NCBI RefSeq assembly: GCF_000211815.1
Contig: NZ_GL890930.1
Location: 62,001-126,000 of the forward strand
Source: Moorena producens 3L
GTDB lineage: Bacteria; Cyanobacteriota; Cyanobacteriia; Cyanobacteriales; Coleofasciculaceae
Length of the DNA stretch: 64,000 nt
Reading direction: 5' to 3'
Under the pieces are notes generated by a model, which saw only the letters and a program-made list of their open reading frames with translations, was not told the origin of the DNA and did not search any database. Shown piece by piece: positions 47,866 to 56,905 of this stretch. The first letter of the stretch is position 1. Every line of letters begins with the position of its first letter. Both the position numbers and the translations under genes were made by a program.

Positions 47866-48915
47866 TTAAACCTTGACAGTTGACTGTGGAAGGTTGACTG
47901 TTGTCTTTGAGCAATCTGCCACTGACAACTGATCTAGAGATTGCCAGATTTTCGATAACAAAGCATCCAAGCCGATTTTAGCAACAGCTGAAATCGAAAA
48001 AACTGGTACCTGAGTAAGCTGATTTAGGTAAGTAGAAACCTCTTCGATCATGTCTTGATCAACCGCATCTACTTTATTAAGGGCAAGAATTTGGGGACGC
48101 TCTGGCAATTCTCTGCCATAGGCTTGTAACTCCTGTTGAATGGTTTGATAATCAGCAATCGGGTCAGCAGCAGTAATATCAATCAAATGCAGTAACAAGC
48201 GAGTGCGTTCGATATGACGTAGGAAGTCGTGACCGAGACCAATACCTTGATGAGCTCCAGCAATCAACCCAGGAATGTCAGCAAATACAGTACCATCCCC
48301 AGTTGGTTTACGAACCACACCTAAATTCGGAATCAAAGTGGTAAAGGGGTAATTGGCTATCTTGGGTCGTGCCGCTGAGAGTGCTGAAATCAGAGTAGAC
48401 TTACCAGCATTAGGTAGACCAATAATGCCCACCTCCGCCAGTAACTTCAACTCTAAGCGTAACCTCAATTGCTCTCCTGGTAGTCCAGGTAACGCATGCT
48501 CTGGTGCGCGATTGTGATTACTCAGGAAATGCCGATTTCCCAAACCTCCTTTACCACCCTTGGCAACACAAAGCATTTGCCGAGGTTGCACCAAATCCCC
48601 CAGCATTTCTCCCGTGTCAGCATTGTAAACAACCGTGCCACAGGGAACTTCAATAATGCGATCGCTACCATTTTTTCCCGTCCGATTATTAGGGCCTCCC
48701 CGACCCCCATTCTCAGCTCGAAAGCAATGGGCGTATTTAAAATCTAGCAACGTTTGCAGGTGCTCTATAGCATTCAAAATCACGCTACCCCCCCGACCAC
48801 CATTACCCCCCGCCGGTCCTCCAGCAGGAACATACTTTTCCCGCCGAAACGCCACAATTCCATCGCCCCCGTTACCAGCGACAACTTCAATTTCTGCTTG
48901 GTCGATAAATTGCAT
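47866..48915 (-). CDS. obgE: Obg GTPase (ribosome assembly)
   Basis: 349 residues. The glycine-rich Obg fold (about 1-158, KYVPAGGPAGGNGGRGGSV and the ENGGRGGPNN turn) precedes the G domain: P-loop GLPNAGKST at 166-174, switch/G3 DIPGLIAGAHQG and NKVD for G4, then SAVAKIGL as G5. It is an essential large-subunit maturation factor linked to stress signals. The short C-terminal tail beyond G5 is typical of cyanobacteria. ATG at 48915, no operon partner; convergent with the serine hydrolase, 32 bp apart. Confidence 0.96.
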   Translation of the reverse strand: MQFIDQAEIEVVAGNGGDGIVAFRREKYVPAGGPAGGNGGRGGSVILNAIEHLQTLLDFKYAHCFRAENGGRGGPNNRTGKNGSDRIIEVPCGTVVYNADTGEMLGDLVQPRQMLCVAKGGKGGLGNRHFLSNHNRAPEHALPGLPGEQLRLRLELKLLAEVGIIGLPNAGKSTLISALSAARPKIANYPFTTLIPNLGVVRKPTGDGTVFADIPGLIAGAHQGIGLGHDFLRHIERTRLLLHLIDITAADPIADYQTIQQELQAYGRELPERPQILALNKVDAVDQDMIEEVSTYLNQLTQVPVFSISAVAKIGLDALLSKIWQSLDQLSVADCSKTTVNLPQSTVKV

Positions 48916-48985
48916 AATTAGTTCTTAGTCCTTAGTGTTTTCTTGACACCAGTCAGTTGACCCCATTCTCCTTAATCAATCTAAC

Positions 48986-49055
48986 TACGAATGACCAATG
49001 ACTAATGACTAGTCACCAATGACTAATGACTAATCACCAATCACCAATTACCAAT
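48986..49055. repeat. GACTAAT/CACCAAT heptamer array
   Basis: Tandem GACCAAT, GACTAAT, GTCACCAAT and CACCAAT units lie between obgE and the next gene; the same unit type as at 34459-34534. Confidence 0.7.
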
Positions 49056-49061
49056 CACCAC

Positions 49062-49763
49062 TTATAAATAAGATGAAACATCTTCACCACAATCATCGGC
49101 TAAATAAGATAAAGCCCGGAAGCGCAAGCCGACTAACTGATCATAGAGAGGATTAAGCTTACACATCGGTGGGATGTGGACGATTTTGTGATTAAATAGC
49201 TTCACGTCCCGTTCAAACGGACACTGAGCAGGAATCAGTTTGCACATAAATCGAGCAACACGTGGGTCATTAACATCCATACCATCTAACCAATCCCGTA
49301 CTGGCTGTAGAATATCCGAATGGGGATGGTCAGAACTTCCTGGTTCTTGAGCTAACGCATCAGCAGAATCCCTTTGCTCAGTTGCCTTATCGTCATAAAG
49401 AGTTACCTGCAGTGATTCAAGAGCCTCAACCTTATGACCTAGTGCTTCACAGAACTGGTCTAGAACATCAGCTTCAGTCGCAGAGTACACCCCATCTGCC
49501 AAGGCTACCATTACAGCAGTTCGTAGAAAATTCTCTGCCGTTGTGTTATCCTTACCTAAAGCTGCTGCCAGTTCTTCAGGAGTAATCGGTTGATCAAAAG
49601 ACTGCAAATCAGTACCAGGAGCCAATGTCTCCTGGGTGATTTGAGCCATAACCTCTTGTTCTTCAGGGTCAAAGTGACCATCAGCCCAGGCAACGGCAAA
49701 TAAACCCCGCAGCCAAGCTGAAATCTGTTCTTCGGTGTAGGTAGCAGTGCTGGAAGTAGCCAT
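49062..49763 (-). CDS. TerB-like/Mo-nitrogenase C-terminus family protein
   Basis: 233 residues. The N-terminal about 130 residues resemble the TerB/DjlA-like all-helical fold (AWLRGLFAVAWADGHFDPEE and MVALADGVYSATEADVLDQF), two acidic copies of the ADGxxxxxE pattern that may bind metal. The C-terminal 85 residues are the Mo-nitrogenase C-terminal family block (ARFMCKLIPAQCPFERDVKLF, PPMCKLNPLYDQLVGLRFRA, SYLADDCGEDVSS), with a paralogue at 38450. No nif genes are close, so the name is historical. ATG at 49763. Confidence 0.75.
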   Translation of the reverse strand: MATSSTATYTEEQISAWLRGLFAVAWADGHFDPEEQEVMAQITQETLAPGTDLQSFDQPITPEELAAALGKDNTTAENFLRTAVMVALADGVYSATEADVLDQFCEALGHKVEALESLQVTLYDDKATEQRDSADALAQEPGSSDHPHSDILQPVRDWLDGMDVNDPRVARFMCKLIPAQCPFERDVKLFNHKIVHIPPMCKLNPLYDQLVGLRFRALSYLADDCGEDVSSYL

Positions 49764-49898
49764 AAATACTTAAAATCAATCTCCTAACACTATTTTAGGA
49801 GCAATCACAATAACTTAAGCTCCTGAAGGTTGAAGCCTATAGCATCAAACTAGCAATCGGATTAAGAAGCATCGACCACTTGTAATTCTGAGATATTC

Positions 49899-50279
49899 GT
49901 GAATCTAGCAGAATTTAGTCTTTTCTTAATGTCAGTCCTAACCAGTGCTACTGGACAGTTCTTGCTCAAAACTGGAGCCGAAAAGCTGGAAAAAGTTAAC
50001 GCTAGCAATTGGCTAGATCAGATTTTCAGTATACCCAAGACCCCAGAAATTATAGCAGGGCTAAGTTGTTATGGTTTAGGGGCACTGGCATACATTTTGT
50101 TGCTGACGCGGGTAAATCTCAGCGTTGCTGGTCCTTCAGTATCCTTGACTTACGTCTTCTCCGTACTGATGGGCTATTTTTTCTTTAAGGAAACCATCCC
50201 CGTTAGCCGTGCCGTGGGGTTGGGTTTGATTATCTGCGGTGTAATGTTGGTAATTTGGAAAAAATCAGTTAGTCATTAG
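49899..50279 (+). CDS. small multidrug/EamA-type membrane transporter
   Basis: 126 residues with four hydrophobic helices (about 4-22, 46-69, 74-94, 101-121). The TYVFSVLMGYFFFKETIPVSRAVGLGLIICGV segment is the typical EamA/SMR C-terminal pair. Half-sized EamA-type units usually work as dimers; polysaccharide clusters often carry similar proteins (ArnE/ArnF-type flippases), which fits the WecG-type gene that follows 340 bp downstream. Substrate unknown. Start GTG at 49899. Confidence 0.78.
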   Translation: MNLAEFSLFLMSVLTSATGQFLLKTGAEKLEKVNASNWLDQIFSIPKTPEIIAGLSCYGLGALAYILLLTRVNLSVAGPSVSLTYVFSVLMGYFFFKETIPVSRAVGLGLIICGVMLVIWKKSVSH

Positions 50280-50618
50280 TCATTTGTCAAGACTATGGAT
50301 GTAAGCCTCTTGTTTACCCGGCTTTTTTAGGGGGGTAATGGGGGGATACCATCCAACCATACAAGCCTTTTACCTACTCAGGACTTACCCACTCAGATCT
50401 GTAAAATCAGATCTGTAAAACTGCTGTAATTCCCTATTCCCGGTTCTTTCCAGAGCCGAAGTTCCCTATTGGCTAAAACCTTAATTTCTCGATCAGCTGC
50501 GTAAGTCCTACTTGTGATACACACACATAACTTATTCATAAGTTTGACATCGTGAAAACGCGATCGCGAACAACAGGTGGCAATACTGTAAATAATCACT
50601 AGTCTAACTATTACGGCA
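50280..50618. other. spacer
   Basis: 339 bp without a gene. A 15-bp direct repeat of TCAGATCTGTAAAA-like sequence stands at about 50393-50419. It holds the promoter region of the WecG-type gene. Confidence 0.4.
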
Positions 50619-51509
50619 ATGGCAATAAAAAATCAACGGAATGAATTAGATTATTTACCTGCTATTAATGTACATTTGCTAGAGCGTAGAATATCTTGTG
50701 TAACCGTCCCTAGGATTGTAGACGCCATTCATGCCGCTTGCGTTGAAGACAGAAAAATAACCGTAGCTCACTATAACGTACATAGTTTTAATTTTTCAAT
50801 GCAGCTCCCATGGTTCTATGAATTTATCCAAAGTGCAGAAATCGCCCATTGTGACGGTATGGGTATATTAAAAGCCCTTCAGTTTATGGGGTACAATTTA
50901 TCCCTAAAATACCGCGCATCTTACACACTATTAATGCCCAAATTACTGGATAATTTTAACCAAAATAGTTTGTCAATGTTTCTGCTGGGGTCAAAGCCTA
51001 AGCATCTAGAAACAGCCCTTAATAACCTTAGACAACAATACCCCAATATTATTGTCGATGGTCATCACGGATATTTTGATAAAGAAGACCCCAGCCAAAA
51101 TGAAGAGATAATTAATAAAATTAACCAGGCAAAACCTAATATTTTATTAGTAGGCATGGGTATGCCAATTCAAGAAAAATGGATTTGGCAGCATCGTAGT
51201 CGTATTAATGTCAATGTGTTCATGCCTTGTGGTGCAGTGATCGACCGATTAGCAGGTTTGGTTCCTGACTGTCCAGAATTTATTTCCAATCTTGGTGGAG
51301 AGTGGCTTTATCGTCTATCCCGTGAACCCAAACGTCTCGCAGCTCGCTACTTACTCGGTAATCCAGCCTTTTTCTTTCAACTTGCTCTAGCTAAATTTTA
51401 TGCACAACCTTTGAGAGTAGAGAAGATGGGGTACATGCTAAATGGACAAAAACACAGTTTAGACGAGCCTGTAAGCCTTCTTTCACCATTACCTCAGGGA
51501 ATGAACTAG
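50619..51509 (+). CDS. WecG/TagA/CpsF family glycosyltransferase
   Basis: 296 residues. The family block is plain: YNVHSFNFS, IAHCDGMGILKALQFMG, then LLGSKPKHLETALNNLR, DGHHGYFDKEDPSQNEEIIN, NILLVGMGMPIQEKWI and the closing GAVIDRLAGLVPDCPEFI with the WLYRLSREPKRLAARYLLGNP tail. These enzymes transfer N-acetylmannosamine(-uronic acid) or similar sugars to a lipid-linked acceptor; here probably for a surface polysaccharide. The ATG at 50619 is the first in frame. It is the leftmost clear gene of the polysaccharide region, separated from the next by 790 bp. Confidence 0.9.
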   Translation: MAIKNQRNELDYLPAINVHLLERRISCVTVPRIVDAIHAACVEDRKITVAHYNVHSFNFSMQLPWFYEFIQSAEIAHCDGMGILKALQFMGYNLSLKYRASYTLLMPKLLDNFNQNSLSMFLLGSKPKHLETALNNLRQQYPNIIVDGHHGYFDKEDPSQNEEIINKINQAKPNILLVGMGMPIQEKWIWQHRSRINVNVFMPCGAVIDRLAGLVPDCPEFISNLGGEWLYRLSREPKRLAARYLLGNPAFFFQLALAKFYAQPLRVEKMGYMLNGQKHSLDEPVSLLSPLPQGMN

Positions 51510-52297
51510 CAAAATCAGGATGTACCTGATGTGTAGCTGTTAGTCAGTTCTAGCCAGTCAACTCAGAATAACTGAGAAAATTAATTTTATTAATTTTGTC
51601 TCAGTCATGGTGCAATAACACCATGATCGTGATTCATACCAAGTGATACTAAGTTGCATTCATACTTAGCACTTTCTTCCCATCACCCCATCACTCCATC
51701 ACCTTTTGAGGAAGATACTATCTTTGATCCCAACTTAGTATCAATTGCCCATTAGCTACGGTTGACATTTACAAAGCACTTCGTATATTGCAGGTATATT
51801 TCCGTATTTTAGAGTGTCGGTTCACTGATCACTATTGACATAGGCAAAATGCTGTGAATACCCTGGCACCATCCCCCCACTAAGCCTGCGGCTAAGCTGG
51901 GGGTCTTATGTAGTGTATGGTTGTATCCCAATTGTATAGGCACCACAGAGGTAATTCACCAACCTTCCAAGATCGGGAGAAAGTTTTGGAGTTTCCACAA
52001 AGACACTGCTTTCATGATCGATAATTTTTCTGCTTGAGAGTAATAGTGTTACTTTTTCTCCACTAATGGGAATTCTGTCATTAGATAGTCTGAGATTTCT
52101 CACTTAGCCAGGGCAATGCTTTTATTGCCCGTTTTCTGATTACTCTTTTCAATGCTAGTCTCCTTAACTACTTCTCTATCCTTACTTTTCCCTTGAATAG
52201 GAAAATCAGGGTAGTCAGGAAAACGAAAACATAGATATGGCAAGGCAAACCCAAAACTGGATTAGTTTTTTAGCAGCTTAGCTTCAAGATAGGTCAG
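51510..52297. other. spacer with GC hairpin
   Basis: 788 bp without a supported gene. A GC hairpin lies at 51873-51903. A short minus-strand frame at 51906-52103 has no ribosome site or family resemblance. CCCATCACTCCATCACC words near 51679 are simple repeats. Confidence 0.5.
51873..51903. repeat. GC hairpin, IS200/IS605-end type
   Basis: CCCCCCACTAAGCC pairs imperfectly with GGCTAAGCTGGGGG around TGC, with CACCAT just before it. This is the longest of the four C5/G5 hairpins. No transposase nearby. Confidence 0.5.
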
Positions 52298-52984
52298 ATG
52301 GATCACACACTAGCCAAGATCATCAGTAAATCAAAATACGTATCATTTGATATCTTTGATACCGCAATTATACGCAATGTTTTAGAGCCAAGTGATGTCT
52401 TTACACTGGTTCAAAGGCAGTATGAGTATTGTCATTCCGAGTTATTACCAAATTATCCTAAGCTTAGGCAAAAAGCATAAAAAAAATCTAGGGAAAAACT
52501 CTGGAGACGAGAACAAGTGTCAGAAGTTACCTTGGATACCATATTTGAGTGTTTGGTAGAATATTTTGGAGTTAATGACCAAACGGCACAAATACTCAAA
52601 AAAATTGAAATAGAAACCGAAAGGGATGTTTGCCGACGTAATGAATTTATTTTTTCGGTCTATAACTATTGCCGAGAAAATCAAAAACAGATTATTTTCA
52701 TCTCAGATATGTATCTCCTATCGGTGATTAATAAAATTCTTCATGCCGCAGGCTATGATCAGAGTGACAATCTATTTTTGTCTTCTGCTATAGGGAAAAC
52801 TAAATTTATGGGAGATATTTATCCATATGTTCTTGAACAGCTATGATGTACCCCAAATGATATCCTTCACATTGGTGATAATTATCATTCCGATGTTTTG
52901 AATGCCAAAGCAAATGGCTTATTAAGTTATTTTTATGAAAATCAAAGAGAGAGAGCTATTAATAATTATTGGTTTCAAAAGTAA
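52298..52984 (+). pseudogene. HAD-superfamily hydrolase gene with two in-frame stop codons
   Basis: One continuous frame of 228 codons plus stop is broken by TAA at 52478-52480 and TGA at 52844-52846; both sides stay in the same frame, so there is no frameshift. HAD motifs are all present: SFDIFDT (I, residues 16-22), FISDMYL (II), the GKTKFMGD lysine (III) and HIGDNYHSDVLNAKANG (IV). The wording matches the HAD proteins (COG5610-like) found in polysaccharide loci. The TAA sits in an A-run (AAAAGCATAAAAAAAATC), a likely place for point or slippage change. Either a young pseudogene or, less likely, a recoded one. Surrounding gene context is glycan synthesis. Confidence 0.8.
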
Positions 52985-53643
52985 AAATTTCATCAGCTTA
53001 TAACCAAAAAATATATCGATAGTTCATTTTACCTAGCAACCCTTATCAATCAGTATTATAGCAGAAGTCAAAAGTCAGAAGTCAGAAGTCAGAAGTCAAA
53101 CTCTTGCGCTTACTTAGGTTTGAGACTTTTGTCATGTCCTAACTGCCCTGGCGACTGCTATATTGTGACCCTCAGGATAATCAAACGGGTGCATCTCATA
53201 TTTGTAAACAAGCAGGGGCGGGGGCGCGGGGAGTCTGGAGATTTTATTATAATTTTTGGCTAATTGCAAAAGTGAGATGCACTCAATCAAACTAGCTGCG
53301 AGGAGTAATTTTGCTATAACTTCGGGTTTAATAATTTTGGGTTCCTTTTTTTTTGTTTCATGAATTGACTGATATCCCCCTACTAGTATTGAGATTTTAT
53401 AAATTATTCAGTTAATTCAAATAATATTATTGGCGTAGGGGCTATATAAAGAGGTTGTTAGCTAATATTTATTCCTTTGATTACTTACAAATTTGAGTTG
53501 GTTTTGGTTCCCTAATTACCCAAGGGTAGCCATGCTTAATCAGTCCCTAAAACTAGTTATTTTTTTTTAAAAATATTGCCAATCATTAGGATTTATAATC
53601 AGCAGAAATTTTTCATTTTACATATCATCAGGAGGATATAACC
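52985..53643. other. spacer with AGAAGTC heptamers and a 94-bp inverted-repeat element
   Basis: 658 bp without a gene. AGAAGTC/AAAGTC units at 53063-53098, the inverted-repeat element at 53189-53282, then AT-rich sequence ending in the CAGGAGG of the next gene. Confidence 0.6.
53189..53282. mobile_element. 94-bp inverted-repeat mini-element with possible 8-bp target duplication
   Basis: The ends GTGCATCTCA and TGAGATGCAC are exact inverted repeats, extending inward imperfectly (TTTGTAA/TTGCAAA). AATCAAAC stands just outside on both sides (53179-53186 and 53285-53292), consistent with an 8-bp target site duplication, with one to two extra bases between. No coding capacity. Confidence 0.55.
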
Positions 53644-54585
53644 TTGAAACCCTTAGTTAGTGTCGTAATACCTACCTATCGCAGACCAAAGTTAGTTAAA
53701 CGAGCTGTTCAAAGCGCTCTAGCTCAAACCCTTAGTCAAATCGAAGTCATTGTTGTCATAGATGGTCCGAATGAGGCTACTTGTGCCTCACTCGCAGAAG
53801 TGGATGACTCCCGGCTAAGGGTGATTGAACTGCCCACCAATCAAGGTTGCACTGCCGCTCGTAGGGCGGGGATTGCTGCAGCTCAAGCCCCATGGATTGC
53901 TCATCTAGATGATGATGACGAATGGATGCCCCAAAAACTTGAACTGCAACTGGAAGCGGCTAATCGTTCCCAATACAAATACCCCATTGTTACCTGTTAC
54001 CTAATTGCTCGGACTCCCCAAAACGATTCCATTTGGCCGAGAAGAATTCCCTCTAAATCAGAAGCACTGAGTGAATATCTGTTTGTTCGCAATACCTTCT
54101 TCCAGGGAGAAGGACTAATTCAAGCTTCAACTATTCTTACATCCAAAGAGTTATTGCAAAAAATCCCCCCCGGAAGCAGCGGTAAAATTCACGAAGATTG
54201 GGGCTGGGTGTTACGGGCGACTACTTTGGAAGAGGTAGGAATTGAGTTTGTGACTGAACCATTGTCAGTGTGGTATTTAGGAGAAAACCATCCTAGTATT
54301 AGTAGCACTACTAAATGGCGGACTTCATTAAACTGGATTCAAAATTTACAAGAGTTAGTTACACCCCGTGCTTACGCATCCTTTATCTTGACACAGGTAA
54401 GTTCAAGAGCTGCCTTCGCTGGTGAGTGGAAGGCATTTTTTCCCCTTCTCTGGGAAGCCATTCGCCATGGCAAACCCCTACCTATGGATATAATTTTGTA
54501 CTTCGGTATGTGGCTAATCTCTCCCAAGACTCGACGCTGGTTGCGGAATTTACTGACTAAGAATCCTCAGCCATTAACAACTTGA
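53644..54585 (+). CDS. family 2 glycosyltransferase
   Basis: 313 residues. GT-A motifs: VSVVIPTYRRPKLVKRAVQS, VIDGPNEATC, LPTNQGCTAARRAGI and the metal site HLDDDDEW near residue 97. The late HEDWGWVLRA segment is the catalytic acidic motif (EDW). The start is a TTG at 53644 preceded by CAGGAGGATATAACC, a very good ribosome site, and no ATG fits better. Sugar specificity is not readable. It is in the polysaccharide region but followed by rpsU on the other strand. Confidence 0.87.
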   Translation: MKPLVSVVIPTYRRPKLVKRAVQSALAQTLSQIEVIVVIDGPNEATCASLAEVDDSRLRVIELPTNQGCTAARRAGIAAAQAPWIAHLDDDDEWMPQKLELQLEAANRSQYKYPIVTCYLIARTPQNDSIWPRRIPSKSEALSEYLFVRNTFFQGEGLIQASTILTSKELLQKIPPGSSGKIHEDWGWVLRATTLEEVGIEFVTEPLSVWYLGENHPSISSTTKWRTSLNWIQNLQELVTPRAYASFILTQVSSRAAFAGEWKAFFPLLWEAIRHGKPLPMDIILYFGMWLISPKTRRWLRNLLTKNPQPLTT

Positions 54586-54828
54586 GCAAAACATCAGGTT
54601 ATATCAAGTCCGTTTTTGTCGTTTGTCATATTTAGTGTTCATAATGTAGTGTTCATAATCCAAGGTTGTTTTGGGTAATGGGTCACGGAAATAGGCAACG
54701 GGTAATCGGTAATGGTACAGGAGTAATCGCAATTGCCAATTACCCATTACCTCTTACCTATTACCCACGCCTTACAATAACGATGCTACCGGAGTGGATC
54801 TAAAAAATTAATCTAGCAATCTACCCTG
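54586..54828. other. spacer with GGTAATGG-type repeats
   Basis: No gene. Repeats TAGTGTTCATAAT (twice) and GGTAATGG/GGCAACGGGTAATCGGTAATGG-like words with their complements (TTACCCATTACC) form an imperfect inverted pair around 54680-54770, possibly terminating the flanking convergent transcripts. Confidence 0.4.
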
Positions 54829-55029
54829 CTAGAACCGTCTTCTACGGTTTCGGAGTCTTCGACGTTCCCGATGTCTCGCAATTTCTTTACGTTTGCGTTT
54901 TTGTGCAAATGTCTCAAAATGACGATTCTTTTTCATATCGGCAAAGATGCCAGCTTGGGAGACTTTTCGCTTAAATCGACGTAGGGCTGACTCTAACTGC
55001 TCATTTTCACCAACCACCACTTGGGTCAT
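54829..55029 (-). CDS. rpsU: 30S ribosomal protein S21
   Basis: 66 residues, strongly basic. Opening TQVVVGENEQLESALRRFKR, middle KVSQAGIFADMKKNRHFE and the arginine-rich tail RERRRLRNRRRRF are the S21 pattern. It helps mRNA start-site selection on the small subunit. GGAGGACATTGA lies just ahead of the ATG at 55029. An RRM protein gene lies upstream on the same strand (690 bp); rbp-rpsU linkage is known from other cyanobacteria. Confidence 0.97.
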   Translation of the reverse strand: MTQVVVGENEQLESALRRFKRKVSQAGIFADMKKNRHFETFAQKRKRKEIARHRERRRLRNRRRRF

Positions 55030-55718
55030 TCAATGTCCTCCTGTTTTGATCGCTTCCGTGGTCGAATAACAAGTCATCATTCATCCCATAAGTACAGGAC
55101 AGGGCAAAACCTCTGATTGACTGAGAAAACTCCTACAACTGACGGAAGGTGTTGGCATCTGGCCAGTTTTTAAAACGAATGGCTTATATCTCAAGTCCGT
55201 TGAAAATCATAATCTTGCACCTGGATAGCCTGCACTCGTCTATGGCAAAGAAATCCGAATTAAGCCTGCCAAAAGCAGGCTCTCAAATCCTTATTTTTTC
55301 CTTACTCCTTGTCAAGTGGACTGTGATGGTGTACCTCCACGCTTCAGCCTGGAGAGTTTGCTACAATATCTCCCTTAAAACTGACTTTAGCTATGAGCCG
55401 TGGAATTAATGATATTGTTGGTTAACTCACACACTACAACTAGTGTGATTCTCGATCTGAACACTGCCTATTTGGGTTTTCCTACTTTAGGTCTTAAACG
55501 TTCATACTTGTCTGAATCAAAAAGTTTAAGATGCCTTCAATCGACTGATAGACAGCAATCCTACCCACACTAGTATCTTCCAACTAGAGTTCGAGTTTGC
55601 TTTACCCTACCAGGATTACTCCCTAAATTCTGACGCGCAGGGTAGAACTAGACAGGGGTAAAACCCCTGCCCTGGGCTCAGACCTGAGAATTGGGTTTTG
55701 ATTTAGATCAAAGCGAGC
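55030..55718. other. spacer between rbp and rpsU with nested hairpin
   Basis: 689 bp. A nested hairpin lies at 55638-55674: inner arms CAGGGG/CCCCTG (55653-55658, 55664-55669), outer CAGGG/CCCTG. It follows the RRM gene on the minus strand, so it may terminate or attenuate read-through into rpsU. A plus-strand frame at 55149-55409 has no ribosome site; I see no support for a gene. Confidence 0.5.
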
Positions 55719-56021
55719 TTAGTAGCGACGAGCGCCGAAGTTATCACCTTTGCGACCGCCCCCAAATGAGTTTCTTTTTTCCCGAGGCTTGGCTTTATTG
55801 ACTTTGAGCTCGCGCCCCATCCATTCAGCTCGATCAAGCTCTTCAATGGCCTTCGCTTCTTCCTCCTCTGTGTTCATTTCCACAAAAGCAAAGCCCCTTA
55901 AGCGACCTGTTTCGCGATCGGTGGGCATGTGAATTCGCTTGATTTCGCCATATTCTTCAAACACAGATTTCAGATCCTCTTCTGTCACCTCACGTGCAAG
56001 GTTACCAACATAGACAGACAT
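55719..56021 (-). CDS. RRM-type RNA-binding protein
   Basis: 100 residues. One RNA recognition motif: RNP2 is VYVGNL (residues 3-8) and RNP1 is RGFAFVEM (about 43-50), with the EEYGEIKRIHMPTDRETGR link. A glycine/arginine tail (NSFGGGRKGDNFGARRY) follows, as in the cyanobacterial Rbp family whose members respond to cold. GGAGATATT stands ahead of the ATG at 56021. rpsU lies downstream on the same strand. In related genes the long 5' leader holds cold regulation; here the leader region (56022-56160) is AT-rich. Confidence 0.93.
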   Translation of the reverse strand: MSVYVGNLAREVTEEDLKSVFEEYGEIKRIHMPTDRETGRLRGFAFVEMNTEEEEAKAIEELDRAEWMGRELKVNKAKPREKRNSFGGGRKGDNFGARRY

Positions 56022-56569
56022 ACAATATCTCCAAAATTTGATTTATGTAGAGATAGAAATTTCGGAGGCATGCTTAGCAATATGAAACAGAAGAAACCTG
56101 TCAACACTGAAAACAAAAACTGCAACCGATACCTATACTCGCTTTTTATGATAACATAGACATTAACGTGACTAACCTCCTACTTGGGTTGTGCAATTAA
56201 GTTGTGCAATTAAGCTGTTGTGGATTTTAATTGCATAGTTGCCAGTTTTGAAAAAACTTTTCATACCCACTCCTCATCTCTCCCTCTCCCCTCACAGCGG
56301 TTTCATTATAGCCGCAAATCTCGATAAACCAGGGCAGGTGACCGAATTTGGGACTGAGCTTTTGACGGACGCTATCAGCGTGTCGCTGATCAGCCCATTT
56401 GGTGATCACCTTTTGCTGATCAGTAGTCGGACCAAAGTTTTTATCGCTATGTAAATTTTTGTAAATTTTTATGGGATCTGCTTGGAGTAAGGATGGCAAA
56501 TTTTTTAACTTTTCTTCATGTAGCACCGTTTATTTTTGAAAGAACTTCAATTTGTAATACATTAAGTAA
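56022..56569. other. rbp upstream region and gene-free stretch
   Basis: Holds the leader/promoter of the RRM gene. A minus-strand frame at 56227-56526 (SDKNFGPTTDQQKVITKWAD and so on) and an overlapping plus-strand one (FIIAANLDKPGQVTEFGTE) both look faintly protein-like; neither has a ribosome site or a family I know. Confidence 0.4.
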
Positions 56570-56775
56570 TACAGCGGTTGGCCATTGGGTGAGGTACAAA
56601 TTCTTGGGTTTTAGGGAACTTCGGATCAGGGAACAGGGAAAAAATCCTGAGGTGCGACCCGAAGGCGCGACCCAAGGCCGGGTTACCCGGCCTTGGAGGC
56701 GCGCAGCTAATGGGAATTTAATAATTAGATGCGGAAAGCGCACCTATGTACCTTATAGTCATGAAAAACGCTGTA
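56570..56775. repeat. MITE-like element 5
   Basis: The left end TACAGCGGTTGGCCATTGGG with GTGAGGTACA inside it; the reverse complement of the right end reads TACAGCGTTTTTCATGAC. The interior has GGGAACA units and a GC-rich palindromic stretch around 56655-56705 (GGCCGGGTTACCCGGCC). The same family as element 3. Confidence 0.55.
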
Positions 56776-56905
56776 TATAAAAACCTCATGCTGAGTGATC
56801 ATCCCAACTAGAAATACTTAGAATTATTTAACAATTTGCGATTAGCCCTTCGGGCGATAAGGTCAACCCCATTGCAAAATCCTCAAAATTCGTAATCTTT
56901 TAGAA

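Noticed and set aside
51906..52103. 65-codon minus-strand frame beside the 51.9 kb hairpin
   Set aside because: No ribosome site or similarity that I recognise; adjacent to a repeat hairpin.
55149..55409. 86-codon plus-strand frame between rpsU and rbp
   Set aside because: No ribosome site and no recognisable domain; it could be a relic but I cannot support it.
56227..56526. Overlapping protein-like frames on both strands
   Set aside because: Both look weakly coding, which is usually a sign that neither is; no start signals.
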